In this document: positions 27,472-42,301 of the stretch, one piece after another
How positions within the stretch are numbered: the first letter of the stretch is position 1
Layout: the number at the start of each line of letters is the position of its first letter
From: Umbelopsis ramanniana AG
Lineage: Eukaryota; Mucoromycota; Umbelopsidomycetes; Umbelopsidales; Umbelopsidaceae
Assembly (NCBI RefSeq): GCF_025399195.1
Contig: NW_026252107.1
Coordinates: 1-64,000, forward strand
DNA: 64,000 nucleotides
Direction of reading: 5' to 3'
Made by a program: the position numbers and the translations under genes
Notes under the pieces: generated by a model
What the model saw: the letters and a program-made list of their open reading frames with translations, nothing else
What the model was told of the DNA's origin: nothing
Database searches by the model: none

Positions 27472-29766
27472 TTACAAAAGTAATGCTGCTGTGGGTGTCT
27501 TTGTTTGATTCAATGCCTTTACTGCAATCTCAATCTAAACAAAAAACAAAGGTGAGATGGTACTACCAATGGTAATATAGCACGGACCTATTGACAAAAT
27601 ACTTACGCATGCAACAAACACAGCTATGACCTGTAGTAGAGAGCAATATAGTCAGTAAATAAAATGAAGTGCTGTATAAAGATAAGGCAGGAGGTGCTTT
27701 TAACTTACAATCAACCAAATAATGATCAGTGTCTGGTACCTGCAAATTGAACGCGTAAAGTTAATGGATCAGCTAAATGGGGTCCACCGCGTCAATTAAG
27801 GTTCAACTTACTCCACTCCAAAGTGATTCAGATGCTCTCTTAACATGCTGAGAAGGTCGGATATGACACCGCATCGATCATTGAGAATTTTTGCACGTTG
27901 AGGGATTTCAAGATAATCTAAAGGCGACCGCGAACATTTGAGTAACTGAAAAATTCATGTGCCCTTATTTTACATCAATGCCATATCATACCACGTATTG
28001 CTTTGTAGAGGGACTGAAGCGAGGGCTCTGACCAGAAAATCTCAGGAGTATCTAAAAATGTTGTATGATGAATATACAGCAGATACACATCAAAGGTATT
28101 CGCAATGGACGTGGCCTTACCAAGCACATTCGAGACAAGATTCACATGCATTCTCAGTTTGAAAAGATGACCACTGATCTGTGTGATTTCAGTTCGGTTC
28201 ATATCCAGTCGACCGGTTTGGGCCAGCTTCTTTGGAATATGCTTGGTATCCTACATAGTGATCAAACGCTGTTAAATAATGGCTATCTTTTCCCATGTTG
28301 TACTAACTGCTTATCAAAAATGTATGTACCTCAATAGTGTTGTCCATCATATCTTCAAACCGTGCCAGTACCGCACTTTGGCTCACACCATGACTGATAG
28401 TAAGCTTGATCATATGATTTCCGCTCTTCAAAGTGATCATATCGTTGAAAATTCGTGGTTTTGCTTGGTTAGTATCATATTGGAAGTGCATTTCTTCGAT
28501 CTGCATTTCTTGTAGATCATCCTCACTATCTTCGAGTGGGCGAATTCTAAACGGTGCAAGATCTTCAAGCAGCAATAACTCTTGTGCACGACTGAAATTC
28601 CAGAGAACGACTACGCCGTAGTCGAAAACGAAAAGCTCTCCACCTTCAAACCTCGAACTGGCATCGGGAGTTTTTGGTGTCGTAGGAAGTTCATTGTCAG
28701 CTAGGTTATTGGAAGTCGTTGCTTCGGCTGCATGCTCTTCGTCGTTAAATTCAGTATCGCTATCAGTGAGCTCGACTGGCGGACCTGCCATTTCGGTGAG
28801 ACTACCATACAGACTGGTGAATTCGGGAGTTTTGTTTCCTACATAGTGGGGTGTCTCTTCGTTCGCAGTCGGAGATGAGGTATAGTCATACTTTGTTGAT
28901 GTTCCTTCATCGTGGTAATCATAGCTAGAGTTGGCTTGCTCTGCTGTTTCTTTATAATCTGGTAGTGTTTGGGCTTCATAGCGCGCTGTGTCTTGATGTT
29001 CATGTCTCTGTGACGAGTAATGGGAATACCTTTGCTGGTCGACATCTTCTCTATAATGGTCTTCGTCATAATCGTAGACATGATTATCATAAGATGATGT
29101 AGGCTCATTATTATGGCTGGAGTTACCAGGCCATGGAGCGCTCCTTACTCGTACATTCGAAGCATTTTTTCGGCCGCCAGGACGTAAAGTCATAAGCGGG
29201 AAGTGATAGCGGGCGTACAAACATTCGTCATAGAACCTTGGGGAGACATGATGCTGCTGGCGTAGAAATTCGCTCAGTTCCTTCAAGTTGTTTCCCTCAG
29301 CAGTGCAGTAAGCTGACAACCGTGGGAGGTTTGCAAAGTCTCTTTGATCCTTTGTCATTCTCTCGGCTATTGTACGAGACCCGGAGAGGTGAAAGTCTAA
29401 GGGTAATCGCAGGCCAAGGCCGTTGTCATGTATTTGATCATCGTCATCGTCAACCGGAGGTTCTGCAGCACTTGGGAAGAGAACAAGCTTCTGTGATGTC
29501 TTTGTGCTTCTCAGAGGTTGCGCTGGTTTTATACGTTGAAAGCTTTCAGATCGATATCGATCAGGCGTTAGAGGTTGCGGGACTGGGTTCGACTTCAGGA
29601 CGGCTTTACTGATGGCTGAAGGACGCAAAGGTGTAATGTCGGTCGCTCGTCGCTTGAGAAGAGAAGGACCGAACCTAGAAGGACTTACAGAGCTATCCAT
29701 AGAATTCCTTTTAGTGTTTAAACGAGTGGCTATAGACATTGGCTGCTGGTGATAGTCGCCCTCCAT
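27472..29766 (-). CDS. RMD1: RMD1-family (DUF155) membrane protein
   Basis: A member of the Rmd1/Rmd8/DUF155 family of fungal C-tail-anchored proteins, related to mitochondrial RMND1. Exon 1 is long (28330-29766) and five or six small exons follow. The N-terminal 300 residues are low-complexity, rich in Ser, His, Tyr and Asp, and probably disordered. The DUF155 core follows: FVFDYGVVVLWNFSRAQE, then FQYDTNQAKPRIFNDMITL, SHGVSQSAVLARFE, IFWSEPSLQSLYKAIRDYL and DRCGVISDLLSMLREHLNHF. A single helix near the C terminus (TLIIIWLIVIAVFVACIEIA) anchors it. I used ATG 29766; the frame is open further upstream only without an ATG. Its start is 74 bp from that of ARL2. Confidence 0.9.
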
Positions 29767-29840
29767 CCTGCCAGAGAATGACAGACGGACTTTTTTTCGG
29801 TCGGCAATGAAAGAGCGCAACCTTTTATTGCTTTCTCCAT

Positions 29841-30609
29841 ATGGGACTTTTAACTATACTGAAGAAAAATCGGCAAAAAGAGAAGGAGATGCGAATTCTC
29901 ATGCTGTAAGTGTTCAATAATAATGTAGGCAATTCTGTTCTACTCCTCAAGGTAGCTAATCATAGTCCATTCCCTTCTTCATGCTAGCGGTCTTGACAAT
30001 GCCGGGAAGACCACCATTTTGAAGCGAATCAACGGTGAACCCATTGACACAATCTCACCAACGCTTGGCTTCAATATCAAAACGCTGGAACATGGACCTT
30101 ATAAGCTCAATATTTGGGATGTAGGCGGTCAGAAATCAATTCGGTCTTACTGGCGCAACTACTTTGAGCAGACCGATGCACTCGTTTGGGTAGTTGATTC
30201 AGCAGACCGATTACGCGTCGATGATTGCCGGCAGGAGCTAGCACAACTACTTCAGGAAGAGGTGAAACATATTTAATGTGAAAAGATGCATGTAGTTTCC
30301 GCGCTGACCACTTTTTGGCACAAAGCGTTTAGCAGGCGCGACGTTACTGGTATTCGCCAATAAGCAAGATATACCAAGTGCAATGACAGATCTTCAGTTA
30401 AAAGAGGTACTATGATGATCCAGCTTTTGAGTGCTTTTTGAGAATTTTTAATAATTGGATATCGTATACTACAGGCCTTGGATCTGGACTCTATCAAATC
30501 ACATCACTGGAGCATCCAGGCTTGCAGCGCAGTAACGGGCGAAAATCTATTGCAGGGCATGGATTGGGTAGTTGAAGATATTGCGTCTAGAATCTACATG
30601 ATGGATTGA
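29841..30609 (+). CDS. ARL2: ARF-like small GTPase ARL2
   Basis: Small GTPase acting in tubulin folding with cofactors D and C, and in mitochondrial and cohesin-related roles in animals. Four exons (29841-29905, 29988-30261, 30326-30406, 30475-30609) give 184 aa, exactly the family length. Motifs: Gly2 after Met (MGLLTILKK), P-loop GLDNAGKTT, the ARL2-type switch [37 protein letters not shown] and [10 protein letters not shown]. The sequence follows human ARL2 closely along its length. It is divergent to RMD1 over a 74-bp spacer. Confidence 0.95.
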
Positions 30610-31146
30610 TACCAAGAGACATTTAGACAAAGGAGAATAGACAAAAGCTTAATGATTATAATTGCGCAAGCGTTGTTGCAGATATTTATAATGTGCATTC
30701 CGAACAATGGGATGAGTATCATCTTTGTCATTGTGGAATGGATGCAAAAATCAACAGCAGGGGAAGCAAAAGAAAAAAGAGACATAGGTCACTGAGAGGA
30801 GGGAACACCAAAGGAGATGCAATACAGGCAGAAAGAACATGGGTTGCAAAACATAACATACAGAGAAAAGAAATGAACGATGACAAGGATGATAGAAGGA
30901 CGAGTGATGGTGTGAGAAAGCATGGATGGAAGAGAAATGGGAAGCAGATACTTTTGGGCAATCAAAAGGCATGATGTCCGTGGTGAGGGAGTGAAAGTGG
31001 TATGTCTTGAGGTAATACACTGAAAGATCTACATGGTAAAAGAGGTATCAAATGGATTATAATTTGCTCTTCTCACAAATGGGTTGGGTTGGCAAACATC
31101 TATCGCTTGGTAGATGCTCGCTTTGATGCTTGGTGATATCTTGTTT
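30610..31146. other. Intergenic, convergent ARL2 and phosphatase 3' ends
   Basis: About 540 bp with a purine-rich plus strand (30750-30960). A 93-codon frame at 30693-30974 is highly polar, has no recognised domain and lies where two 3' UTRs are expected, so I do not call it a gene. Confidence 0.4.
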
Positions 31147-32960
31147 CTACAGTGCATTAGTTACGATGTTGTCAAGCACGGCCGTCACGTCTCGTACGGT
31201 AGCAAGCTCCTCCAGGAATGGTATCATATCAATCAGTTCACTGTCATGAGGGTCATTGAACCACGACGAGACAGGTACAGCGTTGGCTGGGTGGAACAGA
31301 TAACTAGCTGGAGAGTTATCCAGTATGATCACTTCTGTTACATTCCTGCCTAATTGAGACAGATCCTTGACGTATGTGCCCATGTGGTTGAAGCAGGACT
31401 CTCGGAATAGCCGATGTTGGACTACCCGATGAATGTCTAAGACATCAAGAACAGGATCTGCATACTGTAAAAGTAGTAGAATGATCATGGGGACTCAGCC
31501 ATTTGTTCACTATGAGACATTAATCAATAATAATGAAAGCTTTACCTTTGATAAACTAGCAGTGAATACTACTATCTCGTATATGCTGCTCATTCGCTTC
31601 ATAAAATTATCAACACCAGGTCTCTTGAGCACATATACATTGTGCACTGTTCCATCAATTTCCACTGGTACGATCATATCGGCTTGTTGAGTGGCCTATT
31701 TCAAGTGTCAAGAATGTGTTGTCAAAAGAAAAGGCGGGCGATGTTTCATAATGTTTCAATTTACCGTACCTTAAAAGAACTATGTACCAACGTTTCGTCC
31801 AAGTCTAAGACCAGGCACTTTTTTCCCTGGTCTTCAGGAGCCAGACTAGACAAAAGCCATGCGTGTTGATGATGCTGAGCAATTTGAAACAAAAGGAGCA
31901 TGATTAGAGCGACTCTTCTCTATGTTTGACAGTATCTTTTTACAAATACTGGAAGGAAAAAAAATAAATCTTACCGGATAATGCAAAGCGTCATAATGTA
32001 CAATTGGTTCATGCTGTGGAGGGATAAAGTTGGTGGCAACAATGGGTGGAACAGGCAATAGGGTAGATGCAGGAGAGCGAGGGTCTGGAAGTGCTTGTTC
32101 ACCGTTGTCGGGGGCATCTTCTCGCTTATCGACTACCGATGGTTCGCTTTCAGCAGCAGTGTTGGAGTCTACAGTCTGGCCGGCAGAACCATCACTGGGG
32201 GCCACAGTTTCATCCTCGGCAACCACGGATTCGTCGGGTCGGGGTCCCTTTTCCGATAAGCTAATATGTTGGCGGCTATTATTGAGAGTGGCTTCTACGG
32301 AAACACTATCCACATCACGTTTTTCCAACTCACTGAGCTTGGATGATAAGTCGGTAAAAGAGGTCGCAGTTTGCGAAGAAGTTGCGTTATTATTCTGGAA
32401 GATAGTTTGCTGTGGTTCGGTCGATCTGTCGCCATCATGCATACGGTTGCTGAGTCCGAAGGAACAGCAGCTCCATCGGGAGAAAAGGTTCGGCTTCCGA
32501 TGGGCATCGGTTTCTTTGGATTCTTCCAGATGAACCCTACGTGGGGTATTAGATCTCCCAGAATGTGAGAGAATCAACCGTTTTCCTGTAGATACAATAT
32601 GCGGAAGATGAATATTGAATGCCATATTCTTTGCTCTCTTACAAAATTTGGTCAAGCATTTAGGATCGGGAGTTGGCTGAGATACAACAGCCATTTGATG
32701 ACCAACGAGAAGATACGCCCACAACCAACGGTTTTAACATCACTACTTTCCTCGAGTGCATGCCACAGAAAATACAAAAACAAGGGAATAATAATAAATT
32801 CACACTTACCGTATCGTTTCAAAAGTTGACCGTATTTGGTACAGCCGCTGCTCGCGTTTTCAATATGTGAGGAAGCTAGCTCAACACTTTTGTTGCGTAC
32901 AGAGCCTATTTCCGTATGCTGGTGTGAAGGCCAAGGTCGAAAGGAGGTTCTTTTAGTCAT
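31147..32960 (-). CDS. SCP/Psr1-type (NIF/FCP-like) serine phosphatase
   Basis: HAD-superfamily phosphatase of the small CTD phosphatase / Psr1 group. Five exons (32810-32960, 31975-32585, 31770-31874, 31546-31695, 31147-31464) give 444 aa. About 250 residues of Ser-, Asp- and Glu-rich sequence come first, including a CC pair (SRWSCCSF) that could be a lipidation site, as in Psr1. Then comes the catalytic domain: [16 protein letters not shown] (DxDxT nucleophile), [43 protein letters not shown] and [19 protein letters not shown], ending [14 protein letters not shown]. In yeast Psr1 is a plasma-membrane phosphatase in sodium and general stress response; that role here is inferred. Confidence 0.9.
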
Positions 32961-33962
32961 GGTCTATGGGGAAAGTCAATGAGTATGAAAAGGGTGCTAT
33001 GCTCGGCGTTTGGTGCGCTTTGTACTATACAGGGCGGAAGGGAAACCAAAATCGAAAACAGAAATCAGAGTACAAAAAAGAAAATGCTCGGTAGTCTCAA
33101 AGGACTAACAATGAGAATACAAATTATTGACGAGATTGTTCAAGAATGCAACACAGAAATGTTGATGTGGGTGTACAAAAGTGTCCACTTTGCTTTTGCA
33201 GACGTTTTATTTTTTTGGGATTGGGAGGAAATTTTACTGTGTTGCCTTGCCTTGGCGGGGCTGAAACCCGCTATCACACAAACTTGACGTATCTTAACAG
33301 CGAGTGTCAATTGTAGCCTTTCATACTGAAGCCTCTAGTGACAACGAGGAAAACAGTAGAAGAATGAAATATGAAGCGGCTTTCAAGCCAGCCATTTCAA
33401 AGTAAGTACTCAATGTTTATGGCTAAATTAAAGCAGTGGGCAAAGTTTACAAGACTCAAACCCCGTCGCTGGCACGTTCAAAGCTGCAGTACAGGACTGG
33501 CAGGAAACGTTCTATTTAGTGTCTTCTCTGCCTAACAGTGAGCAAAAGTGTATAGAGTCACCATGCAAAAAAAGAAATTGTGCCTGCCAAGTAGGGATGG
33601 ATGAAACATGTATTGCCTGCTCGCTATAATTAAACTGCTTAATTACCTCTGCTATTGAGCCAAACGAAACCATGCGTTGAATTACTCATGACAAATAACA
33701 GTATCATCGATGTATTGTCATTAATGGTTGAAAGGAGCTCTGGTATATCGAATCTAACACGTGCGATACACTTGATGAACATTTGTGTGCTTGAAACTGG
33801 AGTGTGCCTGCTCAAGCAAATTGACATTATCAGCGCCAATTCTTCATCGTACGTTATATGCAGAGATTGTGGCCAATAATATGCGAGTGAAAATCACAAG
33901 CGTTGAAGGCGTTTATAAAAAAAAAAAACCATTAACTCTACAATTATCCTATCGAGCACTTT
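32961..33962. other. Intergenic region without clear gene
   Basis: About 1 kb between the start of the phosphatase gene and the 3' end of LSM7. Short plus-strand frames (32979-33287, 33655-33879) carry no recognisable motif and lack consistent splice context. An A-run lies near 33920. Confidence 0.4.
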
Positions 33963-34506
33963 CTATTCTGCTGCTAAGAACGGATTCTCGATCTCTTCAG
34001 ACCCATCAACTGGAGAAATAAGAATGATGGCTGTGCCTCTCAAAACTGAAAGACCTAGGGTTCGCTTCTGGCTTGTATACTGATCGGTTTCCAAGTCCTT
34101 AATATGCTCAGTGGTATTATCCAGAACGAGGTTGAGAAGAGGATCGTAACCTTTCAGGGTACCAACCACTAAAAAATAAAATAGGTGAATAGCTGCTTTG
34201 GATTTAAATGGAAAGGGTTGTCATTTGTAGCGCTCACCTTCTCTACCGCCGCTAAACTTTACGCGAATCTCTTTGTCTTGGTATTTGCTTAAATCGAGGA
34301 TAGATTCTTTCTTTGGTTTTTCTTGGCCAGCCTGGCTACCACCTCGGCCACCACCTCGACCGCCTCGTCCGCTGCCACGGCCTCTGTCACCACCGCCTCG
34401 ACTTGATCCTCTTGCACCCTTTTGAATTAAAACCGATCGCGATTTAGTTTGCGGCAAAGTAGTAGTGAAAAATATCAATTGTAATCAAACTTACTCTTTC
34501 TGACAT
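33963..34506 (-). CDS. LSM7: U6 snRNA-associated Sm-like protein LSm7 with RGG insert
   Basis: Subunit of the LSm1-7 (mRNA decay) and LSm2-8 (U6 snRNP) rings. Three exons (34495-34506, 34238-34418, 33963-34168) give 132 aa. After MSER comes a Gly/Arg-rich tail (residues about 5-35, RGGRGGGRGG), then the LSm core: KKESILDLSKYQDKEIRVKF, GGREVVGTLKGYDPLLNLVL (Sm1), and LGLSVLRGTAIILISP (Sm2). Human and yeast LSm7 lack this RGG tail. The 4-codon first exon is typical of short leader exons here. Divergent to the multi-SH3 gene, 363 bp away. Confidence 0.93.
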
Positions 34507-34869
34507 ATTGTTGTGTTATGTATGTGTAGGTGTTGACTATGACTTTTAAATGCTGTTCAAATGTCGACGGTAATTAATACACCAAATGAGCGAACGAATT
34601 GGCAAAACCACTAGAAGATAATTGGGTGTCAGCAAGCTTGGCATGGATGATCATTACGAACGTTCTAAAAGATCCAATCAAGGAGTGAAGCAATCAACAG
34701 ATCTTTCAGCTTACCTAGAATTTTTGTTTCCAAATGAACGGAGCAGATCAGAGACTCTGAGCCGAGCAAGTGAAATCACAGCGTGACGCGCCTTTTGAGC
34801 TGTGTGCCAAGCTGGTCATCAGAGTATCCCCGCTCTCTTCCCTCCAGCACTACAACCCCTACACTTCGA
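34507..34869. promoter_or_regulatory. Divergent promoter region, LSM7 / multi-SH3 gene
   Basis: 363 bp between two start codons facing away from each other. A pyrimidine-rich stretch (CTCTCTTCCCTCCAG at about 34832-34846) precedes the SH3 gene start. No specific factor site is assigned. Confidence 0.4.
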
Positions 34870-37800
34870 ATGTCAGGTACCCAGTAGCTCTCAGTTCAGT
34901 TGCTATCGAGTAAACCTTTTTCATAGTATAAACATTTCACTTCTATATAGAACAGCAGCCAAATGCCGCTCAGCGCTACAAGGCGCATCATACATATGAA
35001 GCCCAAAGAGATGACGAGCTCACTTTGATGAAAGGCGACATTGTTAACGTTACCGACCTTTCTGACCCTGACTGGTGGGTTGGCGAGACTGCCAACGGCA
35101 AGTCTGGTTATTTCCCCAGCAACGTAAGTCGTAGTTGTAAGAACTCACACAAGGCAGTTGACTTCGTACTTCCGACGGTACTAAACTGCTGTCCAATTTT
35201 TCTGCATGGTTCAGTTTGTTGATCCTGTCAGTGATAGCCAAGAACAAAATAATAGTGAGGATGCTACTGAAGGAGCTTCTGAAGAACCAGCAGCTGCTAA
35301 GGAAGAGACCGGTACCACTGAAGAAGCGGGGCATGACCAGAAGGAGACTCCGCAAGGTACGTCATGCGAAATTCGGCTGTTGGATGTGTTTGCCAACAAC
35401 ATACTTACCGATCACTGTTTGAATCGCAGTCCGAGTTATAGGATTGGCTCGAGTAATGGAAGACTATGCTATGCAAGAACCAGGCGAGATCACTCTCCAC
35501 AAAGGTGTCATTGTGAATGTTTTGGAAGACAATGGTGAATACATGAAGGGTGAAGTCAACGGAAAGGTTGGTACGTTCCCTTCCAAGGTAAGCAGAAATT
35601 CCGGTGCATCACTTTTATTTTTTGCTGCCAAGTGTTGATATATTCATACAAACCTTTGCAGTACGTCGAATTTAATGAGATCCCTGGTCAACCAGAATTT
35701 GGTCGACCATCCTCAATGAGCCAGTCGGTTGAAGAACCCGACACTGAGAGTAGACGTAAGAAGATTTATCTTTTACCATTTGGAAGTATGAGGACAAATT
35801 TCTTATTGACTATGGATAATAGCCAAGTCTGGATTCAGACTTGCAGCATATGGTGTGAAGCAAGGCGGAATCGGAAGCTTGTTGGCTGGTGGCATTCCTG
35901 TTTTGAGACCAAGCGGTGCCAAGAAGACACAAAGCCAAGATTCTATTTCTAAACAAGAAGCACAAGTGGTAAGGAACTGTAGTTAAGCAAAAAAAGGTAT
36001 CTCCTGTCTTTGATGCTCACTGTTGGGGTTTCTACTTTAAGTCAAAACCTCCTCCAGCTACTCCAAAGTCGCCTGCTGAAAATGCATCACCTAGCATCCC
36101 AGAGGTTAGCAGCCCACAGTCCATTGGTTCTTCGACACCTGCTACTCCTCCGGCTCGTAGCGAACCCACTTCGGCCCCGGTTGCCAAAGGTTTGTAGTTT
36201 TGGTATCGCATATGGACAAAGTACAATATTTTACTAAGTCATTATGTTGAACAGGCATCAAAGGAATTGTAACCCATCACTATGATCCAGACCAAGAAGA
36301 CGAGCTAACTCTAATGAAAGGAGAGTACGTCACCATTTTGGAACGTGAATCAGACGATGGATGGTGGAAGGGTGTCAACGAACGTGGCGAAATAGGCGTA
36401 TTCCCTTCCAACTTTGTGAAGGAGATTACCGAAGAAACTCCTCCCCCTCCCCCTACGAGAACCTCAAAGCGCATGTCATCTAGCACTGAGAGCGCACAAA
36501 AGTCTCCTGTTGTTGGAAGTGCTCGTCCACCACTTGCGCGCCCTCCTTCAATTCCAGGTGGTTCCCGTCCATCCTCATATGCCTCCATGGGCAACAGACC
36601 ATCCTCCATTTCTGAAAACGCACCTCTTAGCTCACCTCCTCCTCTACCAAGCTCACCATCTCCAGCACGCACCTTTTCGATGACTTCGAATACATCTGCT
36701 CGCTCTCAAGGATCGCCTATCGTTAGTCAAACAAAATCTGGAGAGGCTAACACTGCACCATTTGACGCTGAGCCCGAAGATATCAAATCGCCTTCTGCCA
36801 TTCAGCCTATCGGCGCACCGGTTGCAGAAACGGACTTTTCAGATGTTGCATCCGATGTACCAAGTTCTATGGCCGTTGAAGTCTCGTCGTCTGTGGCAGA
36901 AGAGCCCATTGATGAACCTGAGGAAGACAGCACCGAGTCCAACGAAAAGATCGAACCGGAAGCTCAGTCAGAACCTGCCCCAGTAGTTGAAGAAGAGCTT
37001 GCCCCTACTCCAGCACAACCAGAAGAAGTTGAACCCGTCGTGGAAGGAGAGGCTAAAACAGAAGTGGAAGCAGAACAACCCGTTGAAGACGTTGCTCCCG
37101 CAGTTGTTGAGAGTGAGAAGCAACCTGAAAATGCTGAAGTCGCGGAAGTGGCTACAGAAAACGACGTTGTGGAAGAGCATAAGGAAGAAGAAGATACCAA
37201 ATTGGCAGAGCCCATTAAGGATGATGTTGCTACGGCTGAAGCTGCTGAAGAGGAACCATCTGCTCCTGTTGAGCCAGAGGAAGTAAAACCTGACTTCGAT
37301 TCTATCACAAGTGGACCGAAGCTTGCTGGCCCTAACCGAGCGAGACCCTCACGCAGCCGACGACCCCAAGAGAGCAAGCCTAGTGAACCCAGTCAAACAG
37401 CACTGTTGGAGGAAGAGGTTGCCAAGGTTAGTATTAGCAGACGCTGCGGCCTAACTGACGCATTTTGAATTAACCAATATTTTCAGCAACCTGAGGAGAA
37501 GGCGCCTGTCGAAGAAAAAGCAGCACCTGCTCCACCTGCCAAACCCATCAAGCCTATTTTCCAAAAATTCCCAACACCTTTCGCTGGTGCAGACGCTAGT
37601 GCGCGCACACTAAAGCCAGTTCAGCGTCGAATGTGGGAGCCCGCAGAAGCAACTCAAGAGAGCAGCAGCTCAGAGAAAAAGGCTGAAGAGAAGAAAGAAG
37701 AACCCGCACGCGGCGTTAAGAACATTAGCTCTCGGTTCAACTTTGCCGGTGTGCCTTCTGGTGGCGGCAATGAAGTTTTGGAAACAAAGTTGAGAAATCA

Positions 37801-37945
37801 TACCAAGAATGAAGTCGAGAAGGCTCGCAAAGATCTTGAGCGTCAGCTCAGTGAGGAACGCGAGGAACGTAAGCGTTTGGAGGAGAAGGTGGCTGATTTG
37901 TCCGCCAAACTTGAAGCGCTTATGGCGCAAATTGGTGAACAGTAG
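34870..37945 (+). CDS. Three-SH3 adaptor with C-terminal coiled coil (CIN85/CD2AP-like layout)
   Basis: Nine exons (34870-34876, 34951-35123, 35215-35356, 35430-35587, 35662-35755, 35823-35968, 36042-36189, 36255-37426, 37487-37945) join in phase to 832 aa. SH3-1 (about 10-65) has EAQRDDELTLMKGD and DWWVGETANGKSGYFPSN. SH3-2 has DYAMQEPGEITLHKG and GEVNGKVGTFPSKYV. SH3-3 has DPDQEDELTLMKGE and WWKGVNERGEIGVFPSNFV. A Pro/Ser-rich region with PPPPPTR, a long Glu/Val/Pro-rich acidic region and a C-terminal coiled coil (about the last 45 residues, KARKDLERQLSEEREERKRL) follow. SH3 x3, Pro-rich and coiled coil is the order of the animal endocytic adaptors CIN85 and CD2AP. A role in actin patches or endocytosis is inferred from this. 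Confidence 0.85.
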
Positions 37946-38234
37946 ATGGAATCTAAGTTCTAACAATGATCTGTCTATACCACCCACCATTTTTTTTCCC
38001 TTCTTCTCGCACAGTCGGCGTCATTGATTCGGCTAATATATTTATCTTTTGTCTTACATGTATCTGGTGAAGGGTTTGATTTGATTGTACGTACTGACTT
38101 CTTATATTCTAAAGAGAATAAAATTTGAAAGGAAATAATAATAATGATGATATGGTGAATGTCTTTGGTATTTTAAAAAGTGATGGAAGTATATATCACA
38201 CAATTCTAAGCTAGTATCGCACAAAGGAAGAAAG

Positions 38235-39992
38235 TTAATCTTGCTTGCGGACATAGCCAACGACTTTGAATGGTCGTAGAAGACCAGTACGACCGTCGAT
38301 TTCACCATTCTGCTCTACATTGTCCTTGAGTTCAAAACGATACTTGCTGAAAATACCGTGAATCAAAGTGGCGATTTCAGCGAGGGCAAAGTTTCGACCA
38401 ATGCAGATACGAGATCCCATGGAGAAAGGAGCAAACGAACCAGCAACCTTGAGTGGTTGTGACCAACGATCAGGCATATACTCCTCGGGTTGATCCCAGT
38501 AGCGAGGATCACGGTGCATACCATACAAAAACACGGTAATTTGCACTCCCTTGGGAATAACGGTATCGGGGGAGGATGGCAAGACAAAGTCGGATGAGGT
38601 CTCGCGAGTCAAGTTACTCGCTGGAGGATACATTCGCAAGCTTTCGTTGATCTGAACAGGACGTCAGTATCATACAGCAAACAAAAACCCCAAGTGAAGC
38701 AAAATTAACGAGTTGTATCACTTACGCATTGATTGACGAATTCAAGTTTTCGGGCTTGATCATATTGGATAGGGCCAGGAACTGACTTGACTTCATCGAT
38801 AACACGCTGTTGTACATCCTTGTGGCGGGCGAGTTCGAGTGTCATAAACTACGCCGAAAACATAAAATCTATTTTAGTCTGTATGCTCTGTGATCACACT
38901 GCCCCAAAGATATAGATCTGTAAACACAACTTACGCTGAGGGTATTGGATGAGGTCTCAAAACCAGCCAAGAAGAAAACATACAGTTGGTCTCTAATTTC
39001 ATTATCAGTGAGCTTTCTTCCATTGTCATCCTCAGCATCAAGCAAGAAATCCAAGATGGTTTTGTGCTCCTCACTATCCATTGAACCGGAGGCCCGAGCC
39101 TGCTTGCGGTCACGAATAGCTTTGTAGATAAACTTATCGACAATGATATTTGCCTGGCGGTAGGCGACATAGCGCATAAAATAACCTCCCATAGGGACGA
39201 GAAGCAGAGGGTTCTCCAGTTTTCGGATCAAGTAGTTCATGCTCTTCTTGAATTCCTTTGGTGCTTCGCCGGCACCAATCACATCGGCGATGATATCAAA
39301 TGTGAAATCCGCAAACAATTCTGTCATATCCACCTCCTTGTCCACATAATTCTCCATATTGGCAACAAATTTTTCAGTGTGGCGAACAAAGGTGCTCTGA
39401 AGTACTTTGAGAGCGGGGATCTTGAATCCTTGATCTAACAAATTTCTCTGTGTTTTCCAAATGTGGCCGTGCGATCCTGCATGTTGGAGTGTCACCAAGT
39501 TATTCGCTCCCCAGTAACGTCGAACCTCATCGTTAGCTCCGCCTTTATCTAAATTCACTTGAAGATACACCTTCTTGAAATCCTCAGGGTCGGTTGTGAC
39601 AACTAGATATGTCTAGTGTCAGTAGTGTAAAAGTTGCCACCGAGATGTACCTTGATAAACTTACCCATTGGTCCGACGGGTGTATGGAGCTTGAATACAC
39701 GGCGCATCTCTGCTTGCAGATCCCTCACATGATAAAAGAAGGATTCTTCTCTCATTTGGCCGATAAAGAACATAGTTTTGATGTCAGGGCTTGGCAAGTT
39801 CAATTGCTTCAATCTGAAAAAAAAAAAGGTGGCGGTTAATTGGTATTTCCTTATTAACGTGGAAATCAGGAGGGTCCATACTTACTTCTTACGAGCATCA
39901 GCATCAAAGGCGACGAGATACGCAGCAAATGCAGCAACAGGAGTCAGCGCAAGGACTGCCGTGGTGGCAATGGTAGTTGCAGTGGAAATCAT
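38235..39992 (-). CDS. Cytochrome P450 monooxygenase
   Basis: Haem-thiolate monooxygenase. Five exons (39886-39992, 39665-39813, 38935-39602, 38726-38848, 38235-38651) give 487 aa, normal for a microsomal P450. An N-terminal Ala-rich anchor (VLALTPVAAFAAYLVAF) is followed by VVTTDPEDFKKVYL, an I-helix with AGFETSSNTLS, the ExxR motif in NESLRMYPP, the PDRW segment and the haem-binding loop FSMGSRICIGRNFALAE with the axial Cys. The family and substrate cannot be decided by eye; the sequence looks closest to the CYP4/CYP52-like fatty-acid or alkane clan in its C-terminal part, but this is a guess. No redox partner is adjacent. Confidence 0.9.
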
Positions 39993-40378
39993 CAGAGGAA
40001 GAAGTAAAGAGAAAAGGGGGCGGAGCCCAGTAGGAGAGGGTAAATATAATCGAAAAAAATCGGTTGAGTCAAAAAAATGAACCACCGGGTTAAACTTGGG
40101 TTTATTACCGCGTATTTCCTGCATCTCTTCACCAGCGCTGTAAAGAAGCGCGGATAAACGATAAGATACCCTCCGTAAAGTAAAGTTACTGCCCATCATC
40201 ACACAAACAATTCCATGGTTGGTGCCGAGCCTTACGATTTAAGTATGTACACTTTGTGTCTTTATTTTCCATGCTTATCCAAGAAATTTTTCTCGGAGAG
40301 TTCTTTTTTTAACCAATTCACAACGTGAATTCAAATTTGTGAATATGCTAATTTGACTACCTACAACTTGTGTAAAAT
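39993..40378. other. Intergenic, P450 5' end to PGI1 3' end
   Basis: About 385 bp holding the P450 promoter and the PGI1 3' UTR. The P450 frame stays open upstream to about 40202, but the first ATG next to the membrane anchor (39992) is the better start. Nothing else seen. Confidence 0.4.
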
Positions 40379-42301
<1,923 letters not shown>
